From assembly GCA_003499925.1 (NCBI GenBank), contig DNRQ01000085.1, positions 27,740 to 39,272 on the forward strand: 11,533 nt of DNA. Direction: 5' to 3'. The notes below the pieces were generated by a model. It made no database searches. It was not told the DNA's origin and saw nothing but the letters and a program-made list of their open reading frames with translations. The DNA comes from Geobacter sp. GTDB lineage: Bacteria; Desulfobacterota; Desulfuromonadia; Geobacterales; Geobacteraceae. The position numbers and the translations under genes were made by a program. Below are positions 6,068 through 11,533 of this stretch, piece after piece (the stretch's first letter is position 1; each line of letters starts with the position of its first letter).

Positions 6068-6200
6068 ATGTTCTCAGGCGTCCCGACCATCCGACTTGCT
6101 GACATCCTGCTATCCAATACACGAGCCCTGTCTTGACATTTTCCATAATCACCCATTCCATAGACGCAGCTTAGCCTGGCCGCAGTTCCCCCGCCGCAAC
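6068..6200. other. Gap between the broken toxin and the AbrB/PIN pair
   Basis: I see no gene. TTGACA (6133-6138) is a good -35 box, but the base at the right distance offers only TTCCAT (6156-6161), so it is a poor promoter candidate. Small open frames here have no ribosome binding site. Confidence 0.4.
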
Positions 6201-6239
6201 TTTAAATCCTTTGCCATCTTTCTGAATTCTGATATTCTG
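6201..6239 (+). promoter_or_regulatory. Promoter module, copy 2 of 2, for the AbrB/PIN pair
   Basis: TTGCCA (6211-6216) and TATTCT (6233-6238) are separated by 16 bases. Transcription would start near 6245, giving a leader of about 25 bases that carries the strong ribosome binding site AGGAGGGAGGA (6254-6264). The ATTCTG repeated at 6226-6231 and 6234-6239 may be the antitoxin binding site. The module is also present at 5390-5428. Confidence 0.6.
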
Positions 6240-6270
6240 GTTTCGGATTTCGAAGGAGGGAGGAAAACCG

Positions 6271-6558
6271 ATGCGATCTGCAAAACCGTGCGTTGCTGAG
6301 ATACGGCAGAGGGGCCAGATTACCATCCCCAAAAGCATCAGGGTGACGAGCCATCTGGAAGAGGGACAGACCGTTACTATTTTCCCTCTGGGCGACAGCA
6401 TCATCATCGCCCCGGCACGCCTGGAACTCGACGAAGCGCGCCGACAAATGAAGAAAATTCTCAAGTCAAGCGGTGTTACCGTGGCAGAGTTACTTGATGG
6501 GCTGGATGAGGATCGAGCCGATCTGTTCGAGGAATTATATGGCGACAAGGAGCCTTAG
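6271..6558 (+). CDS. AbrB/SpoVT-family antitoxin
   Basis: This 95-residue protein has an N-terminal swapped-hairpin AbrB/SpoVT DNA-binding domain: VAEIRQRGQITIPKSIR (8-24), then LEEGQTVTIFPLGDSIIIAP (29-48). A C-terminal helical tail (LELDEARRQMKKILKSSGVT, 51-70, then VAELLDGLDEDR and DLFEELYGD) should cover the toxin. Proteins of this type repress their own operon and neutralise a PIN toxin. An unusually strong ribosome binding site (AGGAGGGAGGA, 6254-6264) precedes the start, in keeping with antitoxin being made in excess. The last 20 bases overlap the toxin gene that starts at 6539. This is the one pair in the island with both partners intact. Confidence 0.9.
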   Translation: MRSAKPCVAEIRQRGQITIPKSIRVTSHLEEGQTVTIFPLGDSIIIAPARLELDEARRQMKKILKSSGVTVAELLDGLDEDRADLFEELYGDKEP

Positions 6559-6991
6559 AGTCTTCCTGGATTCCAATGTAATCATTTCAGGCCTACTCTC
6601 CGATAAAGGTTCTCCTCGCATCATTCTCGACCTGCTTTCCTTTCATTTCCAGGGGATGACCGGTGTGACCGGCGCCTATAACCTGGTCGAGGTGGAGAGA
6701 AATCTCAAGCGCAAGCTGCCCCGCGCCATTCCCCTATATCAGGAGTATCTCCCGAAACTCGCCCTGGAGGTGATCCCGCTTCCGACCAGGGACGAGATTG
6801 CAAGGCATCACGGGATGATTGCCGACAAGGATCTTCCGGTACTTCTTTCTGCAGTCAACGGAGTCGTCGATTTTCTGGTGACCGGGGATAACAAGGATTT
6901 CGGCAAAATCAAGGGAATGGCCGAATTCAAATTCGCCGTCGTATCGCCTACAGAGTTCCTTAGTGAAGTTGGCGACTGGCTGCGAGGATGA
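6539..6991 (+). CDS. PIN-domain toxin (COG1569-type), intact
   Basis: With the start at 6539 the protein has 150 residues and all expected PIN acids. D11 is in VFLDSNVIISGLL, E51 or E53 in NLVEVERNL, D98 in KDLPVLLSA, and D117 and D120 in VTGDNKDF. Such toxins are magnesium-dependent RNases that block translation when the antitoxin is lost. GAGGA (6529-6533) lies five bases before the chosen ATG. An upstream ATG in the same frame (6473) would add 22 unrelated residues from inside the antitoxin gene and is rejected. The gene overlaps the antitoxin upstream, and its stop overlaps ATG 6988 of the next glycosyltransferase, so the pair could be read through into the sugar operon. Confidence 0.9.
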   Translation: MATRSLRVFLDSNVIISGLLSDKGSPRIILDLLSFHFQGMTGVTGAYNLVEVERNLKRKLPRAIPLYQEYLPKLALEVIPLPTRDEIARHHGMIADKDLPVLLSAVNGVVDFLVTGDNKDFGKIKGMAEFKFAVVSPTEFLSEVGDWLRG

Positions 6992-7977
6992 AGATGACGG
7001 CCGACATGGGAAACAGCATTACAATCTCCATAATCACCCCCTCCTACAACCAGGGAGAATTCCTGGCGCAGACCATCGAAAGCGTCATAAGCCAGGCCGG
7101 GGATCTTTCCATCGACTACCTCGTCATGGACGGCGGCTCTACGGATAATTCCGTCGCTATCATCAGACATTATGAAAGGCTGCTGCAACAAGGTGAATGG
7201 CCGATAAAGTGCCGGGGAATACGCTACCGTTGGATCAGCGAGAGGGACCGTGGGCAGACCGACGCGCTCCTGAAGGGCTTCCGAATGGCGCGGGGCGAAA
7301 TCCTCGCCTGGCTCAACTCCGACGACACCTACCTGCCGGGGGCGTTGCAGACGGCAGCCGGGTTCTTCCGCAGCAACCCGGATACCGGCCTTCTCTACGG
7401 CGATGCCCATTACTGCGACTCCGCAGGCGCCGTCATCGGCAGGTATCGGACCGAGCCTTTCGACTATGCCAAACTCGCCTGGTTCAATTTCATCTGCCAG
7501 CCCTCGACCTTCTTCAGGCGCGACGTCTTCGAGGCGGTGGGGCGCCTGGATGAGACGCTGCATTTCGCCATGGACTTCGACCTCTGGCTCAGGATCGGCA
7601 AACGCTTCCCCTGCCGCTACCTTCCCGGGTTTCTTTCCAATTACCGTCTCCACGACAGCTCGAAAACCGTAAGCGACGCGACCCTGCAGAAAAATATCGA
7701 GGAGGGGCTCCGCCTGGCGCTCAAGTATTACGACTGGGCGCCGCTGACCAGGGTTTACGCCTCATGCAACTGCTTTTGCAGGTCGAAGTTGCCCCCGTTC
7801 CTGTCGAGGTTCCGGCCGGCAGTCATCTGCTCGGGGCTCGTCTGCACCTTTTTCCGCTCCCTCTGGCTGAACCGCGGCCTGCGCAGCAACGACCTGAAGC
7901 TGCTGAACATCTCGAACTTTAAAAAACTATTCAAGAGCCGGTTCCAGGTGATGACCGGCAGCGACGAACAACTCTAG
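6988..7977 (+). CDS. Glycosyltransferase family 2 (GT-A fold)
   Basis: This protein of up to 329 residues has the GT2 nucleotide-sugar domain. ISIITPSYNQGEFL (13-26) opens the fold, YLVMDGGSTDNS (44-55) binds the nucleotide, and RWISERDRGQTDALLKGF (81-98) precedes AWLNSDD (107-113), which holds the metal-binding aspartates. RRDVFEAVGRLDE (177-189) and FAMDFDLWLRIG (193-204) are the acceptor-side motifs usual in this family. The start is uncertain: ATG 6988 overlaps the toxin stop, but GAGG (6984-6987) spaces better to ATG 6994, and ATG 7006 is also possible. All three lie before the conserved core. It probably adds a sugar to the lipid-linked glycan. It resumes the polysaccharide genes after the toxin-antitoxin island. 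Confidence 0.92.
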   Translation: MKMTADMGNSITISIITPSYNQGEFLAQTIESVISQAGDLSIDYLVMDGGSTDNSVAIIRHYERLLQQGEWPIKCRGIRYRWISERDRGQTDALLKGFRMARGEILAWLNSDDTYLPGALQTAAGFFRSNPDTGLLYGDAHYCDSAGAVIGRYRTEPFDYAKLAWFNFICQPSTFFRRDVFEAVGRLDETLHFAMDFDLWLRIGKRFPCRYLPGFLSNYRLHDSSKTVSDATLQKNIEEGLRLALKYYDWAPLTRVYASCNCFCRSKLPPFLSRFRPAVICSGLVCTFFRSLWLNRGLRSNDLKLLNISNFKKLFKSRFQVMTGSDEQL

Positions 7978-7987
7978 CCTGAGTACC

Positions 7988-9286
7988 ATGAGGCCACACA
8001 TGCTTCAGCTCCCCGACGTTCAGTCCCGTTTCAACGGCATGCTCTTGTTGATGGCGGTCGCCCCTCTGCTTTACTTCGCATCGATCTTCGCCTTTTCGGT
8101 CAACGTGCCGGTCGGCGACGATTACTCCATGCTCGGCTTCCTCAATGAATTCCGGGGGGCAAGCGGAGTCGAGAACAAGCTGAAGTACCTTTTTTCCTTT
8201 CACAACGAGCACCGCATCGTGCTGACGCGTGCCATCATGCTCCTCTGCACCTCTGTGATGGGTGCCCTGGACTTCCGGGTGATGAACCTGATCGGAAATT
8301 TCGCCCTGCTCTTCACGCTCCTCGTGATCGGCGGGATGCTGCGCCTTCGAGACGACAGGCTGAAGTGGGCACTGCTGTTTCTGATCGTTTTGCAACCGCA
8401 GCCCCTCAAGCTGATGTTCTATCCCATGGCCGGGGTGCAGGCGTATTTCGGCCTGCTGTTCTCTTTTCTCTATCTTCATTTTTCCTTGAAGGATTCCAAC
8501 TCATGGTACGCAGCGCTTTTATTCTATCTGCTGACGGTACTTACCACAGGCAGCGGCATATTCCTGGCTGTCTTGGGCATCCCGATATTGCTGTATAAGA
8601 AGTGCTACCTGAGGTCTGCCATCCACGCCGCTGTCGCGCTCCTGGCAGTGATTCTGTACTCGCCCAGTTCCTCCAATCTGCCGTATCTGATCGATCACCC
8701 CTGGACCGTGGTACAGTTCTTCCTGCTCCTTTTGGGGAGCGTCGCACAACTGCCGATGCTGGGGAGTTCCTTTCTCCAGATTGTCTGCAGCATCGCTCTT
8801 CTCGGTTATTTCGCCTACTCGACCTGGGACGGCTTTTACGGTGCATCGCGCCGGGTCCAAAAGGAAAACCTTGCCACACTCTGCTGCCTGCTGTACCTGC
8901 TGATGATTGTCGCCCTGATTGCAGTTGGCAGGGCTTCCCTGTACCAAGGGGATCTCTGGGGGGCATCGCTTGACGGCCGTTACAGGATCTATTCCATACT
9001 GTTTTTAGCCGTGTGCTGCGTTGATTTGGTAGGGAAACTCCGGAACAGGGAAAAAAGTTCAGCGCAGTTCACGACCGCCATGGTCACTGTGGCTCTTCTG
9101 TTCAACGTGGTCTGGTTCGCTCCTTCAATCATTCAGATGCGGTTTGCTTCAAAGGGGCATGTCTATGCGATGCAGCAATGGGTGAGTACCGGCGATATCA
9201 CCTCACTGCCGATCTGGTCGACCCCTCCCGAGGAGGCACAGGCCAACCTTGTCACTGCCATTAAAACGGGCAATTACCGGCCATGA
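7988..9286 (+). CDS. Polytopic membrane protein, possibly GT-C-like glycosyltransferase
   Basis: This protein of up to 432 residues has about 10 or 11 hydrophobic segments. The clearest are at 16-38, 99-118, 150-166, 174-203, 209-224, 239-256, 261-278, 296-314, 334-349 and 364-384. After the first segment comes PVGDDYSML (41-49), an acidic pair where GT-C enzymes carry their catalytic acids, then FHNEHRIVLTR (71-81). A late LDGRYRIYS (328-336) loop precedes the last membrane spans. These features suggest a periplasm-facing glycosyltransferase using a polyprenyl-phosphate sugar, but I recognise no exact family, and a flippase or polymerase-like role is not excluded. The start could be ATG 8000, where TGAGG (7989-7993) gives a better ribosome binding site. 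The last codons contain CACTGCCATTAA, matching the dispersed repeat core. Confidence 0.8.
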   Translation: MRPHMLQLPDVQSRFNGMLLLMAVAPLLYFASIFAFSVNVPVGDDYSMLGFLNEFRGASGVENKLKYLFSFHNEHRIVLTRAIMLLCTSVMGALDFRVMNLIGNFALLFTLLVIGGMLRLRDDRLKWALLFLIVLQPQPLKLMFYPMAGVQAYFGLLFSFLYLHFSLKDSNSWYAALLFYLLTVLTTGSGIFLAVLGIPILLYKKCYLRSAIHAAVALLAVILYSPSSSNLPYLIDHPWTVVQFFLLLLGSVAQLPMLGSSFLQIVCSIALLGYFAYSTWDGFYGASRRVQKENLATLCCLLYLLMIVALIAVGRASLYQGDLWGASLDGRYRIYSILFLAVCCVDLVGKLRNREKSSAQFTTAMVTVALLFNVVWFAPSIIQMRFASKGHVYAMQQWVSTGDITSLPIWSTPPEEAQANLVTAIKTGNYRP

Positions 9287-9287
9287 A

Positions 9288-9337
9288 CCCCATCCCCACC
9301 CCAACCCTCCCCTTGAAGGCACTGCCATTAAGTTAGG
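9288..9337 (-). repeat. Dispersed repeat, copy B
   Basis: A pyrimidine-rich arm (CCCCACCCCAACCCTCCCC) is followed by the core in reverse orientation (GGCACTGCCATTAAGTTAGG, 9318-9337), missing one base near its end. It starts directly after the stop of the membrane protein gene. Confidence 0.85.
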
Positions 9338-9357
9338 TTCTGCTGTTGCGTCACCCT

Positions 9358-9450
9358 CCCTTGACGGGAGGGGGCAGGGGGGTGGGTGAAGTTGCCAACT
9401 TCAGATAATGTGGCACCTTCCCCCACCCCCTAACCCCCTCCCGCAAGGGG
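9358..9450. repeat. Long imperfect inverted repeat (39-base arms)
   Basis: Bases 9358-9396 and 9412-9450 are inverted repeats matching at 31 of 39 positions around a 15-base centre. Each arm is of the GC-rich type found beside the dispersed core, so two repeat units face each other. Transcribed, this would form a very stable hairpin and could act as a transcription barrier or mRNA 3'-end stabiliser after the membrane protein gene. It lacks a T-run, so it is not a classical terminator. Confidence 0.8.
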
Positions 9451-9469
9451 CACTGCCCTTAAGTTAAGG
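9447..9469 (-). repeat. Dispersed repeat, copy C core
   Basis: GGGGCACTGCCCTTAAGTTAAGG carries the core on the minus strand with one substitution. It abuts the right arm of the long inverted repeat, so arm plus core form one element in the same layout as copies B and F. Confidence 0.85.
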
Positions 9470-9508
9470 ATGGTGCTCATCTTCAGCCAATGATGTGCCA
9501 GTTGAAAG

Positions 9509-9616
9509 CCTCCCCCTTTGCAAAGGGGGATTGAGGGGGATTTCAACTCTGTTGCGACCTTGGGTCTTGTTGCAGCCTGGGCCAAATCCCCCCCGCCCCC
9601 CTTTGCAAAGGGGGGA
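9509..9616. repeat. Second repeat family: inverted pair with CCCTTTGCAAAGGG palindromes
   Basis: The left arm (9509-9543) and right arm (9584-9616) are imperfect inverted copies. Each holds a perfect palindrome, CCCCCTTTGCAAAGGGGG (9512-9529) and CCCCCCTTTGCAAAGGGGGG (9596-9615), followed or preceded by GGGGGATTT or its complement. About 40 bases of unrelated sequence lie between them. The layout resembles a miniature inverted-repeat element. An open frame runs across it (9495-9695) but is only repeat sequence. Confidence 0.8.
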
Positions 9617-9631
9617 GACAGGCAGGCGGCG

Positions 9632-9668
9632 CCTTAACTTAATGGCAGTGCCCGCAAGGGGAGGGGGG
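9632..9668 (+). repeat. Dispersed repeat, copy D
   Basis: This is a complete copy of the core in plus orientation (9632-9653), followed by the GC-rich arm CCCGCAAGGGGAGGGGGG. Confidence 0.88.
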
Positions 9669-9690
9669 ACACGCTCACGTGGGTTTACGG

Positions 9691-9734
9691 CTTAACTTAA
9701 CGGTAGTGCCCCTTGAAGGGGAGGGAGTTTTTTT
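9691..9734 (+). repeat. Dispersed repeat, copy E, ending in a T-run
   Basis: The core (9691-9711) has two substitutions and is followed by CCCCTTGAAGGGG (9709-9721), GAGGGAG and seven T. The short GC hairpin followed shortly by a T-run could serve as a weak terminator in front of the last gene. Confidence 0.8.
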
Positions 9735-9746
9735 AAGAGACTCACA

Positions 9747-9798
9747 GACAGGTCATATGACAGATCATATTGACAGTCATGGGAAAAACTGCCAATAT
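9747..9798 (+). promoter_or_regulatory. Candidate promoter with tandem operator-like repeats
   Basis: GACAGGTCATAT (9747-9758) and GACAGATCATAT (9759-9770) are adjacent 12-base repeats with one difference. A partial third copy, GACAGTCAT (9772-9780), overlaps a perfect -35 box, TTGACA (9770-9775). A modest -10, CAATAT (9793-9798), follows after 17 bases. The first repeat also contains the palindrome GTCATATGAC (9752-9761). Repeats packed on the -35 region suggest a regulator site controlling the radical SAM gene. Confidence 0.5.
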
Positions 9799-9882
9799 GC
9801 CAATGTTTATGGAGGATTCGCCATTTTGTTGAACCAATAGCTAGATGACCTTTCTTGAAACAAACACAAAACTCCGGACTCT
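9799..9882 (+). other. Leader of the radical SAM gene
   Basis: This would be an untranslated leader of about 80 bases. A tiny frame (ATG 9810, MEDSPFC then stop) and a GGAGG at 9811-9815 lie inside it, without clear meaning. There is no good ribosome binding site directly before ATG 9883. Confidence 0.35.
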
Positions 9883-11433
9883 ATGAAATCGTTCTACTCC
9901 TCTCTCACACGTCACGCGCACGATCTCGTTGCCAGGGAACATCTTTTGTCGCAGCAATCTGCTGCCGAAAAGATCAAGCTGATACGGGTTCTGAGCAGTA
10001 ACGCGGCCGGCCGGCTGCCTGTTCAAGAACTAAGCGACGAGGAGTGCCGGCTGGTGCTCCGAATAGCGGCCGAGTTGTTCGTTCAGCCAAGCAAGTGCAG
10101 CTCGGATCTCGCCGATGAACTCGTTTTGGATCGCGAGCAGCTGGTGCGCCTCTATCAGATCATCAGAGGGGTGCGGGAGATTCAGGACGTTCTGACCTTC
10201 GAATCTCCCATGCGCAGACGCGTGAGCTTCCTGCGCAGGGAGCTGCTGCCGGAGAATATCCCCACCCTCAAGGCGATGTTCAGCGGCAACGTCTGCATGC
10301 CGAGCCACGTCGAGTTCCATCCCGCCCTGATCTGCAACCTGCGCTGCAAGGCGTGCCCGAATATCCACCCAGACAGCAGCGGCGAATGGCATTTCCTGGG
10401 ATATCCCAATCTCGGGGAGCCGTTGAACCGGGACCGGATGCGCCTGGTCGGTGACATGTTCCTGGACCTGGGGGTGGAAAGCTTCAGTTTCGGCGGCGGC
10501 GGGGAGCCCTCGCTTTCCGAGCTCACCCTGGACGGCATCGCCCATCTGCGTGCCAGGAGCGACCGGGCGCAGATCTCGCTCTATAGCAACGGGATCTTCC
10601 CGAAATCGTGGGGGGAGAGCGAGTACGAGACCCTGGTTACCTGTCTGAACAAGATCCGCTTCAGCATCGATTCTTCCAACGCCCAGGAATGGTCCCAGTA
10701 CAAGGGGCGCCCGCCCGAGCTGTTCGAAACCCTCTGGGAGAACATTCAGCAGCTGGTGGCAGCCAGAAAACGGATGTCGGGGAAAATAAGGATAGGTGCC
10801 AGTTGCCTGGTCTCCAAGTACTCCTACAAGAACGTGGAATCGTTCCTGGTTCGCGCCAAGGCAACCGGGCTGGACTTCTGCGATATCAAGGCCGTGGAAA
10901 CCTGTTTCGGGGAAAAAGCCGAGTACAAGGCGAGAAGCATGGACTTCAGGAAGTCCTTCGATGAGCTGATGGCGAAAATTCAGGAGGGGTATTTCGGTTC
11001 TCTGGACGTGGTGGTGGACGACAGCCTGCTCCCCAAGGACGATGCCGCGCCGGCGCACGAGCTCCAGGCAACCCGCTGCTGGGTGGCGATTCGCGGCCGC
11101 ATGTTGACGGTGGGCCCCTACGGCGAACTGCATCCCTGCCCGGATGCGGCAAACCCCGGGAGCCAGTCCAGAAGGGGAGCCGAAAAAGCGATCGGCCAGC
11201 TGAGCGACTTCGAAAGCCCCGGCACCATCAGCTCCCAGTTCACGGCGCTCTGGGCCGAAAGCCTGGCCCGCAGGACCTCCCTGTCGCGGGGGAACTGCGC
11301 CTACTGTGTCCCGTCCCACAAGAACTACAATCTGACCGTCGAGAAACTGTTTCAGGACTGGAGTTTCGGCATCATGCCCGAAGAGCAGCCCCTGGCCGGG
11401 GAAAAGGACCATTACCTGGCAAGCAGGGGGTGA
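9883..11433 (+). CDS. Radical SAM protein with SPASM-like C-terminal cysteines
   Basis: This protein has 516 residues. Residues 1-130 form a charged, mostly helical N-terminal region of unknown role. The radical SAM core follows: C151, C155 and C158 in ICNLRCKACPN bind the [4Fe-4S] cluster, and SFGGGGEPSL (202-211) is the S-adenosylmethionine-binding motif. LYSNGIFPKS (233-242) and IRFSIDSS (258-265) are further core strands. C-terminal cysteines C399, C419 (GELHPCPD), C472 and C475 (GNCAYC) are arranged like a SPASM or twitch extension holding an auxiliary cluster. Such enzymes modify peptides, sugars or cofactors by radical chemistry; the substrate cannot be told from sequence. It stands alone behind its own promoter and repeats, so it may not belong to the sugar operon. 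The start at 9883 has no clear ribosome binding site and could lie slightly downstream. Confidence 0.88.
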   Translation: MKSFYSSLTRHAHDLVAREHLLSQQSAAEKIKLIRVLSSNAAGRLPVQELSDEECRLVLRIAAELFVQPSKCSSDLADELVLDREQLVRLYQIIRGVREIQDVLTFESPMRRRVSFLRRELLPENIPTLKAMFSGNVCMPSHVEFHPALICNLRCKACPNIHPDSSGEWHFLGYPNLGEPLNRDRMRLVGDMFLDLGVESFSFGGGGEPSLSELTLDGIAHLRARSDRAQISLYSNGIFPKSWGESEYETLVTCLNKIRFSIDSSNAQEWSQYKGRPPELFETLWENIQQLVAARKRMSGKIRIGASCLVSKYSYKNVESFLVRAKATGLDFCDIKAVETCFGEKAEYKARSMDFRKSFDELMAKIQEGYFGSLDVVVDDSLLPKDDAAPAHELQATRCWVAIRGRMLTVGPYGELHPCPDAANPGSQSRRGAEKAIGQLSDFESPGTISSQFTALWAESLARRTSLSRGNCAYCVPSHKNYNLTVEKLFQDWSFGIMPEEQPLAGEKDHYLASRG

Positions 11434-11484
11434 GCCGAGCCTTTCCCCCCTCCTGATTAGTACCAATCTCCCGCTTGGTCTTCT

Positions 11485-11531
11485 CCCCTCCCTTGATGGG
11501 AGGGGCGGGGGGCACTGCCATTAAGTTAAGG
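11485..11531 (-). repeat. Dispersed repeat, copy F (right edge)
   Basis: A perfect 8-bp stem (CCCCTCCC 11485-11492, GGGAGGGG 11498-11505, loop TTGAT) is followed by the complete core in minus orientation (11509-11531). This is the clearest example of the arm-plus-core layout. It lies 51 bases after the stop of the radical SAM gene, where the hairpin could also help end or protect that transcript. Confidence 0.88.
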
Positions 11532-11533
11532 TC

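Noticed and set aside
6142..6154. TCCATAATCACCC, shared with the start of the family 2 glycosyltransferase (7028-7040), as a possible remnant of that gene
   Set aside because: The match ends after 13 bases on both sides and the flanking translation does not continue the glycosyltransferase pattern; chance is likely.
9495..9695. Open frame of 66 codons in the repeat cluster
   Set aside because: It consists of repeat sequence read through palindromes and is proline/arginine-rich with no ribosome binding site.
10030..11466. Long open frame on the minus strand (478 codons)
   Set aside because: It is antisense to the radical SAM gene, which has clear motifs; the antisense translation shows none.

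Overview
The window looks like part of a cell-surface polysaccharide locus (O-antigen, capsule or exopolysaccharide) from a GC-rich Gram-negative bacterium. My best guess is a Geobacter-type member of the Desulfuromonadota/Geobacteraceae. The guess rests on gene style, the dense GC-rich interspersed repeats and the Phd/AbrB/PIN toxin-antitoxin content; no marker gene proves it. All real genes are on the + strand.

Layout. Positions 1-313 hold a dispersed repeat copy, a strong terminator hairpin and a probable promoter. Next come a SAM methyltransferase (314-1135) and a small lipoprotein (1171-1641), both clearly more AT-rich than what follows. A GC-rich sugar module comes next: a DegT-type PLP aminotransferase (1670-2803, perosamine-synthase-like), a 13-bp tandem repeat, a second SAM methyltransferase (2931-3695) and a family 4 glycosyltransferase (3692-4870). 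Positions 4871-6991 are a toxin-antitoxin island: a Phd/YefM antitoxin whose toxin is reduced to its two ends, a VapB-like antitoxin whose PIN toxin has lost its middle and its frame, and an intact AbrB/PIN pair. The sugar genes then resume with a family 2 glycosyltransferase (6988-7977) and a polytopic membrane protein (7988-9286). Positions 9287-9882 are almost entirely repeats and hairpins followed by a promoter. The last gene is a radical SAM protein with a SPASM-like C-terminus (9883-11433), and the window ends in another repeat copy.

How it fits together. The aminotransferase probably makes an amino sugar nucleotide. The adjacent methyltransferase, translationally coupled to a glycosyltransferase, may modify that sugar before transfer. 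The second glycosyltransferase and the membrane protein would extend or process the glycan. The radical SAM enzyme has no assignable substrate.

The most notable signals are the toxin-antitoxin island, in which two of three toxins lost their catalytic core by internal deletion while their antitoxins stayed open; a promoter module present twice there; and a family of repeats with a conserved 20-base core (TTAACTTAATGGCAGTGCCC) that bracket the window in inverted orientation and pack into the 9.3-9.75 kb gap. I did not find a convincing wholly new multi-gene system.
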